Positions 10,297 through 19,317 of a stretch of 64,000 nucleotides of DNA are shown here, in pieces (within the stretch, counting starts at the first letter, position 1; each line of letters begins with the position of its first letter). The DNA comes from Alteraurantiacibacter aestuarii (GTDB lineage Bacteria; Pseudomonadota; Alphaproteobacteria; Sphingomonadales; Sphingomonadaceae), in contig NZ_WTYY01000004.1 in NCBI RefSeq assembly GCF_009827405.1, forward strand, positions 62,001 through 126,000, written 5' to 3'. The notes beneath the pieces are model-generated. The model searched no databases, was not told the origin of the DNA, and was given only the letters and a program-made list of their open reading frames with translations. Position numbers and translations under genes: made by a program.

Positions 10297-11271
10297 ATGG
10301 TTTTGATGGCAGGCAGGTTTTCTAGGCTGAGGGCGACTTGCGCCGCGCTGGTGGCGGCGGGGTTTGTTGTGGGCATGGTTCCCGGCGCCGCACAGGCGCA
10401 GGTGGATGACCGCATAAACCGCATAGAGACGCAATTGCGCGCCTTGCAGCGGGTGGTCTTTCCCGGCGGCGATGAGCGCTTTTTCGAGCCGGAAATCACT
10501 GCCGCTCCCGGCCAGAGCCAGGTTCGCCAGCCGGGCACCACGTCCGGCACCGCGCTGACCGACATGCTGGTTCGGCTCGATGCGATTGAAGCGCAACTGA
10601 CGCGGCTGACCGCTTCGACCGAGGTGAATGACAATGCGCTTTCCCTGCTGGAAGCGCGGATCGTGGCGATGGAGGAGCGCGCCGCGCTGGCGCAGCAGCC
10701 CACCGGTGTGATCAATATGCCGGCGGACAGGCCGGCGGATCAGCCAGCAGCGCTGGCCTCAGCCGACCAGCCCCAGCAACCGGCATCGGCAGCAGCGACT
10801 GCGGCGACAACCGCCGCGGCCGGTCCCACGCCGGAACGGCTGGCCGGGGTGCAGGCCATTACCAAGCCCGCCACCGATGATGCGGGCGACGATGAATACA
10901 CCTATGGCTTCCGCCTGTGGGACGCCAAGTTCTATCCCGAAGCGCAGCAGCAGCTGGCGCTGTTCGTGGAACGCTATCCCGATCACTGGCGCACCACCTA
11001 TGGCCGCAATTTGCTGGGCCGGGCGTTTCTGGATGCAGGCGATGCGCGCCGCGCGGCCACGCATTTCTTTGAGAATTACCAGTCCGACAAGCAGGCCGCC
11101 CGCGCGCCGGACAGCCTGCTGTATCTGGCTGAGAGCATGATCGCGCTGGGCGATACCAGCCGCGCCTGCATCGCCCTGGCGGAATTTGGCGATACCTATC
11201 CCGCGCTCGCCACGGGCCGGTTGCAGGCCCAGTATGATGCGAACAGGGGCCGTGTCGACTGCGCCAACTGA
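10297..11271 (+). CDS. CpoB/YbgF-like periplasmic coiled-coil and TPR protein
   Basis: 324 aa. The signal peptide covers about residues 1-33 (LRATCAALVAAGFVVGMVPG, cleavage after AQAQ). A short trimerising coiled coil follows (DDRINRIETQLRALQR), then an Ala/Pro/Gln-rich linker at about 120-190 and C-terminal TPR units (YTYGFRLWDAKFYPEAQQQL...FVERYPDHW, then two more). This plan matches CpoB, which links PBP1B/LpoB with Tol-Pal during division. Tol-pal genes are not adjacent here, so the name is by architecture only. The start has GGGGAAAAGG upstream. The 3' end overlaps tilS. Confidence 0.75.
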   Translation: MVLMAGRFSRLRATCAALVAAGFVVGMVPGAAQAQVDDRINRIETQLRALQRVVFPGGDERFFEPEITAAPGQSQVRQPGTTSGTALTDMLVRLDAIEAQLTRLTASTEVNDNALSLLEARIVAMEERAALAQQPTGVINMPADRPADQPAALASADQPQQPASAAATAATTAAAGPTPERLAGVQAITKPATDDAGDDEYTYGFRLWDAKFYPEAQQQLALFVERYPDHWRTTYGRNLLGRAFLDAGDARRAATHFFENYQSDKQAARAPDSLLYLAESMIALGDTSRACIALAEFGDTYPALATGRLQAQYDANRGRVDCAN

Positions 11272-12217
11272 CGGCGTGCCTCCGCAACTGGTTGAACGGT
11301 TCGCGGAGGCGGCAGACAGGCTGAATCCGGACGGTGACAGGATCGGTCTGGCCGTATCCGGTGGCCCTGATTCCATGGCCATGCTGCTGCTGGCCCATGC
11401 CGCCATCCCCGGTGCGTTTGAAGTCGCCACCGTCGATCACGGACTGCGGGCACAGGCAGCGGACGAATGCGCGCTGGTGGTTGCAGCCTGTGAAGCGCGC
11501 GGCATTGCCTGTGCCACGCTGAAGGTTCAGGTCAGCGGCGGCAATCTTCAGCAACAGGCGCGCGCGGCGCGCTATGCCGCGCTGGGGCAATGGGCGGCGC
11601 AGCGCGGCCTTGCCGCCATCGCCACCGCGCACCATGCCGACGATCAGGCTGAAACGTTGCTGATGCGGCTCAACCGGGGCAGCGGCGTGGCCGGGCTGGC
11701 AGGCGTGCGCGAATATGTGTGGATGGCGGGTCTTGATGTCCCTGTGATCCGGCCCTTGCTGCAATTCCGCCGGGCGGAACTGGCCACCGTGATCGAGGCG
11801 GCGGGCATTGAGGTAGCGCATGATCCCAGCAATGCGGCTGACCGGTTCGACCGCGTGCGCATCCGCAAGGCGCTGGCCGACGCGGACTGGATCGATCCGC
11901 TGGCGATGGCCCGCTCCGCCGCTTTTCTGGCGGAGGCTGATGAGGCGCTGGAGACCATCACCAACCGCGCCGTGCGCGATTATCTGACAAAGACGGGCGA
12001 TGGCGCGGAACTGGTTCCGCCACCCGATCGCGCCATCGCGCTGCGGGTGATCGAACGGATCATCACGGGGATGGGCGGTTCACCGCGCGGCAGCGATGTG
12101 GCGCGCCTGCATGACCGGCTGGAGCGCGGGGAAGGCGGCAATATCGGCGGGGTGCTGGCCACTACGGAGGACGGCCTGTGGATATTCCGCCCCGAACCGC
12201 CGCGCAGGACCGGCTAG
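11234..12217 (+). CDS. tilS: tRNA(Ile)-lysidine synthetase
   Basis: About 327 aa. It adds lysine to C34 of tRNA-Ile(CAU), giving AUA decoding. The PP-loop ATP-binding motif reads AVSGGPDSMAMLLLA, followed by TVDHGLRAQA, the conserved HHADDQAETLLMRLNRGSG block and RPLLQFRRAEL. The C-terminal domains of E. coli TilS are reduced, as is usual in alphaproteobacteria. The ATG at 11234 or 11237 overlaps the previous gene by about 38 nt; a GTG at 11252 has a ribosome-binding site too close to use. Confidence 0.93.
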   Translation: MMRTGAVSTAPTDGVPPQLVERFAEAADRLNPDGDRIGLAVSGGPDSMAMLLLAHAAIPGAFEVATVDHGLRAQAADECALVVAACEARGIACATLKVQVSGGNLQQQARAARYAALGQWAAQRGLAAIATAHHADDQAETLLMRLNRGSGVAGLAGVREYVWMAGLDVPVIRPLLQFRRAELATVIEAAGIEVAHDPSNAADRFDRVRIRKALADADWIDPLAMARSAAFLAEADEALETITNRAVRDYLTKTGDGAELVPPPDRAIALRVIERIITGMGGSPRGSDVARLHDRLERGEGGNIGGVLATTEDGLWIFRPEPPRRTG

Positions 12218-12260
12218 GCCTCAGTTCACGGCGCCTCAGTTGGAAGCGCCTCAGTTGGAT
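12218..12260. repeat. short tandem repeat between tilS and the L,D-transpeptidase gene
   Basis: The unit GCGCCTCAGTTGGA occurs twice in tandem and is preceded by a partial third copy (GCCTCAGTTCAC). It spans the last codons and stop of the convergent L,D-transpeptidase gene; each unit contains TCA, the reverse-strand stop TGA. It may reflect slippage at the 3' end. Confidence 0.7.
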
Positions 12261-12979
12261 GCGAGCGCCGTACCGATGGTGGCGGTCTGGCCGTTGGTGA
12301 TGATCACCTGATCGCCAACCTTGGCAATCGCATACAGACGGCTGACGAATTCATCCGGCACGCCGATGCAGCCGTGGCTGGCATAGCCCAGCTGGACGGT
12401 GGAGCCGCCGTGGATGGCCACGCCATCCCACGTCAGCCGCAGCGTCCACGGCATGGGCGCATTGCCGTATTTCTCGGACACATTGTGGCGTTCCTTGGTC
12501 AGGATCGGGAATGTGCCCACCGGCGTGGGATGTTCGTCCGTCCCCAGCAGGGCCGCGGCGGCGCCGATCTCATAACCATTGCGGAACACGGAGATGACCC
12601 GCGCCTGCAAATCCACCGTCACCACCAGCGGTCCATCGGGCACACCGGCATCGTCCCAATGCCATTCGCCATAGCGGATCGGGCCGTTGATCGGCAGGAT
12701 GCGCTTGATCACGAAGGGGTTGTCCGCATCATAGGCGGGCACTTCCTGCACCACCGGATCGGCCACATATTCGGGCAGGCTGTCGGTCCGCTCGTCCAGC
12801 GAAAGATCGATGGCGGATGGTTCGCTGGCCAGCACATTCTCGGCGGAAAGGCGGGCGGCGCTGTCACCATCGGCGCGCGCTTCCAGCGCATTGCCGGCAA
12901 ATATCATGGTGCCGATCAGCATCAGCACCACCAGCGTCGATCCGCCAATCCATTTAGCCAGCGATGTCATGCGCGCCAT
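12251..12979 (-). CDS. L,D-transpeptidase (YkuD domain), membrane-anchored
   Basis: About 242 aa. An N-terminal signal anchor (IGGSTLVVLMLIGTMIFAGN) is followed by a linker and a YkuD catalytic domain from about residue 110: VTVDLQARVISVFRNG, a GTFPILTKE strand, then AIHGGSTVQLGYASHGCIGV with the catalytic His and Cys. After the Cys the usual (R/N)-(M/L) is replaced by IGVP, seen in a sphingomonad subgroup. It makes 3-3 peptidoglycan cross-links or attaches proteins to the wall, in the periplasm. Possible starts are GTG 12988, ATG 12979 and ATG 12970. Confidence 0.9.
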   Translation of the reverse strand: MARMTSLAKWIGGSTLVVLMLIGTMIFAGNALEARADGDSAARLSAENVLASEPSAIDLSLDERTDSLPEYVADPVVQEVPAYDADNPFVIKRILPINGPIRYGEWHWDDAGVPDGPLVVTVDLQARVISVFRNGYEIGAAAALLGTDEHPTPVGTFPILTKERHNVSEKYGNAPMPWTLRLTWDGVAIHGGSTVQLGYASHGCIGVPDEFVSRLYAIAKVGDQVIITNGQTATIGTALASN

Positions 12980-13071
12980 AATGCCCACAATCCCGCAGAA
13001 ATCCAGTGGCGGCGCCCGGCCAGTCCCGAAAAGAGACGCGCGGGCGCGGCCTTCCTAACGCTTACGAACGC

Positions 13072-15891
13072 TTAACCATGCGCGCCGAAATTATTGGCGA
13101 TGGCGGTGGAGATGCGCAGGGTCAGCGCATAGGCGGTTTCTATCGGGTCGATGAACTGGCTGCGGATCGCCTCATACCCGTGGTCTTCGCCTTCGGGATA
13201 ATCGGTCGGTTCATCCAGTCTGAAATCATCGATGCTGGGAAAGCTGGTGGGATAGGCACGGCGCAATTGCGCCAGCGCATCGTCTATCCGCAGTGTGAAG
13301 ACCATTTCCAGCACATCGTCCCGGCTGACATCATTGGCGCGGCTGAACACCGGCACCGATACCGCGCGGATGAACATATATTGCAGCAGTGCCAGCCGCA
13401 GCGCCTGCAACACGCCGATGGAGCGGCGCAGGTCCTCGCGGTCATCCGCCGTGTCCTGGGCCGTGTCCTGGGCCGTGTCCTGGGCCGTGTCCTGGGCCGT
13501 GTGATCATCCGGCAGCAATTCCAGCAGGCGGTGCAGCTTCAGCGCATCCACGCGCAACCGGCTGGCGAGGCGGCGGAAAACGCCGACCCGGTCATCCTTG
13601 CCCAGATATTCGGACAATGCCTCGCACGGGGCGGAAAGGTGGCTTTCGGTCCCGCGATAGGGGCGGCTGGCCCAATAGGCGGAATTGAACAATTCGCCGT
13701 AAGCAGCCACGGTCTTGACGCTGGCCAGCGCGTTGGATGCGCGCACCAGCCGCACCAGCTGCCGGCCGCGCTCACTGTCACGCAGGAGGGCGGCCATATC
13801 CTCGTAATGGCCCTCCGCCGCGTGGCCCACGCCCGCGATCACGTTCACCGGATAGCCGATCTGCTGCAAGATGGCGTTGTGCGGAATGGCGCGGATCTGC
13901 CGCAGGCTCATCTCGCGGTCGGCGTTGATATCGCTCTGGCGGCGGCTCACCCGGCTGCCGGTGGGGTTGAGCAGGCCCAGCCCGAATGCGGTGACCGCGC
14001 GGGCATAGGTGCGGCTTTCCAGATGCTCATGCTGATGATCGCGAATGGCGCGGTAGAAATCGAGGCTGAGATCGGTGCGCTGGTAAAAGATATCGCGCGG
14101 CGCATCGGGATCGGTGAATGCCGGGCGGATATTGGCGATCCGCGTCAGCGTGGCCAGCGCGATCTGCGGAGTGGAAAACCACAGATAGCCATCGCCGCCC
14201 TGAAAGCTGACTTCCGGCTCCAGCATGATGCCGGCGCGGGCAAAGCGGCGCTTGGCCCATGGGCTCAGCGGCCATGTCAGCCGGTCTTCCAGCGATGATG
14301 GGTGGGCACCGCGGCCCATGCTTTCACCATGCGTGTTGAAGATCAGCGCGGCGGTGTCTTCCATGCCATTGGCGGCCATCGCCTGCGCCAGCCGCCCCTG
14401 CAGCCGCTCAATCGCCAGGCTGGCGGGGATTTGCCCCACGAACCGCCCGGCATCGGAGAATCCGGCCTGGATCGACACGCGCCCGCGCCGCTTGGCATAA
14501 GTGCGGTAGATATCCTCTGCCAGCAGCTCGTCCAGAAAGCGTCCGCCGTGTTCCAGCGCGCTTTCGGTTTCGAACAGCGGCGAGATATCGACCTTGCCTT
14601 CAATCCCGAACAATTTGGCGAAATAGAGCGCGGCAAGGATGGTTGCCGGGTCCTCGCATTCGGCGATCAGCATGCGGATCGGCGCATCGGCGTCCACATG
14701 GCCAAGGATCTGCGCCATCGCCAGGAACTGGCGGATCGCCGTGCTGCTTTCAATGGCCAGCGCCCCGAAGTTGGAGCGCAGCGGCTTCACATTCTCGATC
14801 GCGCGGCGGATATGGACAATCGCGCCCTTGCTCGACAGGTCGATCCCGCCGGTGGGGTCCAGCTTGCGGCGGATCGCATTGTTGAGCTGCTTGGCGTTCA
14901 CGCGGAAGTGAATCCAGCCCATGCCCAGCCCGTCTGCGCACATCGATGCGGCCAGCGTCTTGAGTTGCAGCGCGCGGTCGGCATCCGCCTCGCGCGCCTC
15001 TGCTTCCAGCGCGGCGATGATCGGCTTGAGGCTAAGCATCTTGCGCGGATCGCTGGCGGTCAGGCGGTTGGCAGCGAGCGACAATGCCGCGGGATCGGTC
15101 AGGTCGGCGGTGAAATCGACGGCGCGGTCGCTGGCAAAATCGGCGGCGGGGCGCAGCTCGCCCAGCAGGCGGTGCGCGGGGTCGATAGCTTCCAGCGCGG
15201 TGCAATAGAGCGCCAGCCGCTCGGCCTTTTCGGACAGGCGGAAGCCAATTGAATTGGACCAGCTGATATCGGTGCGCCCATCCATGTCATAGCCGACCCA
15301 GCTGGCGAAGCGGAACGGCAGAGGGGCCAGATCATGCCATTTGTCCGGCCATGTCGCCTGCGCATGGGTCAGCAGCGTCTTGACGATGGTGTCGCGCGCG
15401 CCCTGCGCGTGAGCGATGGCGCGCATCGCCCGCATGTGTTCGAAAGCCAGCGTGATCTGCGGCCGTTCCTGCCCCACCACGGACGGGTCCACCGCCGTCT
15501 CACTGCCTGCGGCCTGCGCCACCGCGTCAGACTGACCGGGGGTCAGCAGGAAGGTGGGATGGGCGGTGAACACCGCATGCAATTGCGGGCTTTCCCAGTG
15601 ATTGCGGAAGGCGGCAAAGTCAGCCTCGGTGCAGCTGTCCAATATGTGTTGCACATTGTCAGCCTCGGCCACCGGGGCGACCATCGTGTGCAGCCGGTGC
15701 GCGCGGTGGCCCAAAGCCTCGCACTCCAGATCGTCAATCATCGCCGCGCACTCGTCCAGCGTCAGCTCGCCGCTTTCCAGCAGGCGCGACAGGTCGAGCG
15801 AGAGCTGGAAGACGGGATTGAAAAGCGGGGTCTCTTCTGTGCGAAGATGGTTTTCCTGCAGGCGGCGGGTGAGCTGTGCGACCGTTTTCAT
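13072..15891 (-). CDS. ppc: phosphoenolpyruvate carboxylase
   Basis: 939 aa. It carboxylates PEP to oxaloacetate (anaplerosis). Recognisable stretches include VFTAHPTFLLT near the N-terminus (the TAHPT histidine block), GYDMDGRTDISW, LMIAECEDPATIL, IQAGFSDAGRF and FNTHGESMGRGAHP. The start at 15891 overlaps the eda stop by 4 nt (ATGA), so it is translationally coupled to the Entner-Doudoroff operon; the open frame further upstream lies inside eda. An in-frame run of the 4-residue unit AQDT occurs near residues 800-815, in a region that is a surface loop in PEPC homologues. Confidence 0.97.
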   Translation of the reverse strand: MKTVAQLTRRLQENHLRTEETPLFNPVFQLSLDLSRLLESGELTLDECAAMIDDLECEALGHRAHRLHTMVAPVAEADNVQHILDSCTEADFAAFRNHWESPQLHAVFTAHPTFLLTPGQSDAVAQAAGSETAVDPSVVGQERPQITLAFEHMRAMRAIAHAQGARDTIVKTLLTHAQATWPDKWHDLAPLPFRFASWVGYDMDGRTDISWSNSIGFRLSEKAERLALYCTALEAIDPAHRLLGELRPAADFASDRAVDFTADLTDPAALSLAANRLTASDPRKMLSLKPIIAALEAEAREADADRALQLKTLAASMCADGLGMGWIHFRVNAKQLNNAIRRKLDPTGGIDLSSKGAIVHIRRAIENVKPLRSNFGALAIESSTAIRQFLAMAQILGHVDADAPIRMLIAECEDPATILAALYFAKLFGIEGKVDISPLFETESALEHGGRFLDELLAEDIYRTYAKRRGRVSIQAGFSDAGRFVGQIPASLAIERLQGRLAQAMAANGMEDTAALIFNTHGESMGRGAHPSSLEDRLTWPLSPWAKRRFARAGIMLEPEVSFQGGDGYLWFSTPQIALATLTRIANIRPAFTDPDAPRDIFYQRTDLSLDFYRAIRDHQHEHLESRTYARAVTAFGLGLLNPTGSRVSRRQSDINADREMSLRQIRAIPHNAILQQIGYPVNVIAGVGHAAEGHYEDMAALLRDSERGRQLVRLVRASNALASVKTVAAYGELFNSAYWASRPYRGTESHLSAPCEALSEYLGKDDRVGVFRRLASRLRVDALKLHRLLELLPDDHTAQDTAQDTAQDTAQDTADDREDLRRSIGVLQALRLALLQYMFIRAVSVPVFSRANDVSRDDVLEMVFTLRIDDALAQLRRAYPTSFPSIDDFRLDEPTDYPEGEDHGYEAIRSQFIDPIETAYALTLRISTAIANNFGAHG
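13449..13502. repeat. 12-bp tandem repeat inside ppc
   Basis: The + strand unit CCGTGTCCTGGG is repeated four times perfectly from 13449 to 13496, followed by a partial CCGTGT. Because the unit is 12 bp, copy-number changes keep the frame and add or remove AQDT units in the encoded protein. Confidence 0.97.
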
Positions 15892-16499
15892 CGTGGCAGG
15901 TCTGCCGCCTGACGGGCCAGAACCTCTATTTCTGCCGGACTGGCGCCCTTGGGCACCACCCAGCTTCCGCCCACGCACAGCACCGGATCGACCGCCAGCC
16001 AGTCTGGCGCGGTTGCTTCGGTAATGCCGCCGGTGGGGCAGAACTTGCACTGGTGGAAGGGCGCGGCGAGCGCCTTCAGTGCCGGAATGCCGCCAGCCGC
16101 CGTGGCCGGGAAGAATTTGAAATGGTGCAGCCCCATGTCCATCCCGCGCATGATATCGCCGGCATTGGCGATGCCGGGAAGGAACGGCACGCCCGCGCGG
16201 ATCGCGGCCCTGCCCAATGGCTCCGTCAGGCCGGGAGAGACGATGAACTCGGCCCCGGCGGACAGCGCCGCCTCCAGCTCTTCCTTGTTGGTGACAGTGC
16301 CTGCACCCACAATCGCGCCGGGCACCAGGTTCATGCGGCGGATCACATCGAGCGCGGCGGGTGTGCGCAGGGTCACTTCCAGCACCTTGAGCCCGCCTGC
16401 CACCAGCGCCTGCGCAATCGGGCGGGCATCGGCGACATCGTCGATCACCAGCACCGGGATCACCGGCGCGGTGCGCATTATCTTTTCAATCGCGCTCAT
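15888..16499 (-). CDS. eda: 2-dehydro-3-deoxy-phosphogluconate (KDPG) aldolase
   Basis: 203 aa, TIM-barrel class I aldolase. It splits KDPG into pyruvate and glyceraldehyde-3-phosphate, the last Entner-Doudoroff step. VIVGAGTVTNKEELEAAL, FIVSPGLTEP and the Schiff-base lysine block HHFKFFPA are present, as is KFCPTGGITEA. Its start overlaps the glk stop by 4 nt (ATGA), and its stop overlaps the ppc start by 4 nt, so translation is probably coupled through the operon. Confidence 0.97.
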   Translation of the reverse strand: MSAIEKIMRTAPVIPVLVIDDVADARPIAQALVAGGLKVLEVTLRTPAALDVIRRMNLVPGAIVGAGTVTNKEELEAALSAGAEFIVSPGLTEPLGRAAIRAGVPFLPGIANAGDIMRGMDMGLHHFKFFPATAAGGIPALKALAAPFHQCKFCPTGGITEATAPDWLAVDPVLCVGGSWVVPKGASPAEIEVLARQAADLPR

Positions 16500-17464
16500 A
16501 CGCCGTGCTCCGATGCAAAGGCAGCGGCGGCGCCATACAGGCCGGGCTGCGGGTGAGTGATCAACTTGACCGGGATTGATGCCATCAATCCTTCATAGCG
16601 GCCCTTGAAGCGGAAGCGTTCGCCAAAGCCTGATTTGGGCAATATGTCGCGCATCCGGTATCCCAGCCCGCCTGCCAGCACCACGCCGCAGGCACCGTGG
16701 GCAAGCGCATAATCGCCCGCCACGCTGCCCAGGTTGAGGCAGAAGCGGTCCATTGCCGCCACCGCCAGGCTGTCTTTGCCGGAAAAGGCCGCCTGCCAGA
16801 TTTCGCGGTCTTCCAGCGGCTGGATGCTGCGCTTTTCCAGTGCCGCCAGCGCTTCGTAAATATGCACGATGCCGGGGCCGGAATTGATCCGCTCTGTCGA
16901 AACGCGGCGGTGGGCGCTGCGCAGCTTGGCCATAAGCGCATCATCCAGCGCATCGATCGCGGCGAAATCGATATGGCCGCCCTCGGTCGCCTGCACGTGA
17001 TAGGTGCCGCCATTGCGGTAGAACTGCGCCACGCCAAGGCCGGTGCCGGGGCCGATCACGCTGATCGTGCCCTTGCCCGGCAGCGGGCCTTTGGGGCCGG
17101 TGACATGCAGCAGCTGATCTTCGGGAGCATGCGCCACGGCATGGGCCACGGCGGCAAAATCATTCATCACGCTGACCGCATCGATATCCAGCTGCTCGTC
17201 CAGAGCGCCGGTGTGCAGCACCCAGCTGTTGTTGGTCATGCGCACCGTCTCGCCCGTTACCGGCCCGGCAATGGCGATGGCCGCGCGGCGTGGCAGAACC
17301 TGGCCATACTGGCTTTCAAACGCCTCCCACGCGGTTTTCAGACTGGCGTAATCGGATGTCTTGAGGGTGATCGGCTCACCCATGGTGATGCTGCGGTCTG
17401 CTGCCACGCCGGCAATGGCAAAGCGCGCATGGGTGCCGCCAATATCCACGGTTACCAGTTCCAT
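16496..17464 (-). CDS. glk: glucokinase
   Basis: 322 aa, bacterial glucokinase (Glk) family. It phosphorylates glucose with ATP to feed Zwf. The N-terminal phosphate motif VDIGGTHARFAIA and the later VIGPGTGLGVAQFYR, QATEGGHIDFA and RINSGPGIVHIYEAL blocks are diagnostic. The ATG at 17464 is preceded by GGAGGGGAGAG, the strongest ribosome-binding site in the operon; the longer open frame from 17488 overlaps the edd stop and is not needed. Confidence 0.96.
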   Translation of the reverse strand: MELVTVDIGGTHARFAIAGVAADRSITMGEPITLKTSDYASLKTAWEAFESQYGQVLPRRAAIAIAGPVTGETVRMTNNSWVLHTGALDEQLDIDAVSVMNDFAAVAHAVAHAPEDQLLHVTGPKGPLPGKGTISVIGPGTGLGVAQFYRNGGTYHVQATEGGHIDFAAIDALDDALMAKLRSAHRRVSTERINSGPGIVHIYEALAALEKRSIQPLEDREIWQAAFSGKDSLAVAAMDRFCLNLGSVAGDYALAHGACGVVLAGGLGYRMRDILPKSGFGERFRFKGRYEGLMASIPVKLITHPQPGLYGAAAAFASEHGV

Positions 17465-17487
17465 CGCGCTCTCCCCTCCAGCTGTCA

Positions 17488-19317
17488 TTACAGGCCCGCC
17501 GCGGCGAGCATGGCGCTGCCGCCCTTTTCCGCCTCATCCGCGCCGACGCGGAACATGGCGAAGATCTCGCGTCCCGTGCCGCTGGCCGCTGGCGGCGCGG
17601 TGGCCGGCGTGCGGGCGGAAAGGTCTGCGGTGGTCGAAAGCGTGCCGGTGGTGGCGCACAGCCTCACCAGGTCACCATCCTGAAGCAGCGACAGCGGCCC
17701 GCTGTTGCCATCCTTGTCCGCCAGCGCTTCGGGGCTGCAATGGATCGCGGCGGGGACCTTGCCCGATGCGCCCGACATGCGGCCATCTGTCACCAGCGCC
17801 ACCTTGTAGCCCTTGTCCTGCAACACGCCGAGCGGAGGTGTCAGCGCATGGAGTTCGGGCATGCCGTTGGCGCGCGGACCCTGAAAGCGCATCACCACCA
17901 CCACGTCACGGTCCAGCTCGCCTGCGGTGAAGGCATCGGCCACCGCCTTCTGGTCACTGAAGACGCGGCATGGCGCTTCGATGGTCCAGCGGGATTTGTC
18001 CACCGCGCTGGTCTTGAAACAGGCACGGCCAAGGTTGCCTTCCACCAGCCGCATGCCGCCATCAGCCTGGAACGGATCGGCGGCGGGGCGCAGCATGTCG
18101 GCGTCTCCGCTGCCATCGATATCGCGCCATTCCAGCTGGCCATTGTCCAGCCACGGCTCACGCGCGTAATCGCCCAGGTCATAGCCGCCTACGGTCAATA
18201 TGTCCTTGTGCGCCAGCCCTGCTGCCACCAGTTCGCGGATCACGAAGCCGATCCCGCCTGCGGCGTGGAAGTGGTTCACATCGCCGGAGCCATTGGGATA
18301 GACGCGGGCGAGCAGCGGCACGGCATGGCTCAGCTCGGCCATGTCGGACCAGTCGATGATGATCCCGGCAGCGCGCGCAACAGCGGGAATGTGGATCGCG
18401 TGATTGGTCGATCCGCCGGTTGCCAGCAGGCCCACGGCAGCGTTGACGATGGCCTTTTCATCCACGCAGGCGCTCAAGGGGCGGTAATCATTGCCATCGC
18501 AGGTTATGGCGGACAGCCGGTGCATGGCGGCGCGGTCCAGTTCCTGCCGCAGCTGCGTTCCGGGCTGCACGAAAGCGGCGCCGGGCATGTGCAGGCCCAT
18601 CAGCTCCATCATCATCTGGTTGGAATTGGCGGTGCCATAGAAGGTGCATGTGCCGGGCGAGTGGTAGCTCTTGCTCTCGCTCTCCAGCAATTCGGCGCGG
18701 CCCACCTTGCCCTCGGCATAGAGCTGGCGCACGCGCTGCTTTTCCTTGTTGGCAAGGCCGCTGGCCATCGGACCTGACGGAATGAACATGGCCGGCAGCC
18801 AGCCAAAGCGCAAGCTGCCCATCAGCAGGCCGGGCACGATCTTGTCGCAAATACCCAGCAGCGCCACCGCATCATACATGTTGTGAGACAGGCCCACGCC
18901 CGCCGCCAGCGCGATCACATCGCGGCTGAACAGCGACAGTTCCATGCCGTCTGCACCCTGCGTCACGCCGTCACACATGGCGGGCGTGGCGCCGGCCACC
19001 TGCGCCGTGGCCCCTGCTTCGCGGGCATAGATCTTCAGCCGGGGCGGATAGGCGCCGTAAGGCTGATGCGCGCTGATGGTGTCATTATAGGCGCTGATGA
19101 TGCCGATGTTCGGCCCGGCGCGGGTGGCGATGCTGGCCTTGTCTTCCTCGGCAGCGGCAAAGCCGTGCGCCAGGTTGGAACAGGGCAGGGAGGTGTTGCG
19201 ATCCTTATGCCGCTCGCCCTCTTCCGCCATCAGCGCAAGATAGGCCGTGCGGCCCTTGCGCGATCGTTCGATGATGCGGTCGGTCACCCGCTCCACGGCG
19301 GGGTGCAGATTACTCAT
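17488..19317 (-). CDS. edd: 6-phosphogluconate dehydratase
   Basis: 609 aa, IlvD/Edd family with a [4Fe-4S] cluster. It dehydrates 6-phosphogluconate to KDPG. Family blocks: [37 protein letters not shown], the [17 protein letters not shown] block and [20 protein letters not shown] supply the cluster cysteines. The start overlaps the zwf stop by 8 nt. Glk follows after 23 nt. No separate pgl is in the window, so 6-phosphogluconolactone hydrolysis must be encoded elsewhere or be spontaneous. Confidence 0.97.
   Translation of the reverse strand: MSNLHPAVERVTDRIIERSRKGRTAYLALMAEEGERHKDRNTSLPCSNLAHGFAAAEEDKASIATRAGPNIGIISAYNDTISAHQPYGAYPPRLKIYAREAGATAQVAGATPAMCDGVTQGADGMELSLFSRDVIALAAGVGLSHNMYDAVALLGICDKIVPGLLMGSLRFGWLPAMFIPSGPMASGLANKEKQRVRQLYAEGKVGRAELLESESKSYHSPGTCTFYGTANSNQMMMELMGLHMPGAAFVQPGTQLRQELDRAAMHRLSAITCDGNDYRPLSACVDEKAIVNAAVGLLATGGSTNHAIHIPAVARAAGIIIDWSDMAELSHAVPLLARVYPNGSGDVNHFHAAGGIGFVIRELVAAGLAHKDILTVGGYDLGDYAREPWLDNGQLEWRDIDGSGDADMLRPAADPFQADGGMRLVEGNLGRACFKTSAVDKSRWTIEAPCRVFSDQKAVADAFTAGELDRDVVVVMRFQGPRANGMPELHALTPPLGVLQDKGYKVALVTDGRMSGASGKVPAAIHCSPEALADKDGNSGPLSLLQDGDLVRLCATTGTLSTTADLSARTPATAPPAASGTGREIFAMFRVGADEAEKGGSAMLAAAGL

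Noticed and set aside
13295-13504. Repetitive open frames over the ppc minisatellite
   Set aside because: They exist only because the 12-bp repeat is open in several frames.
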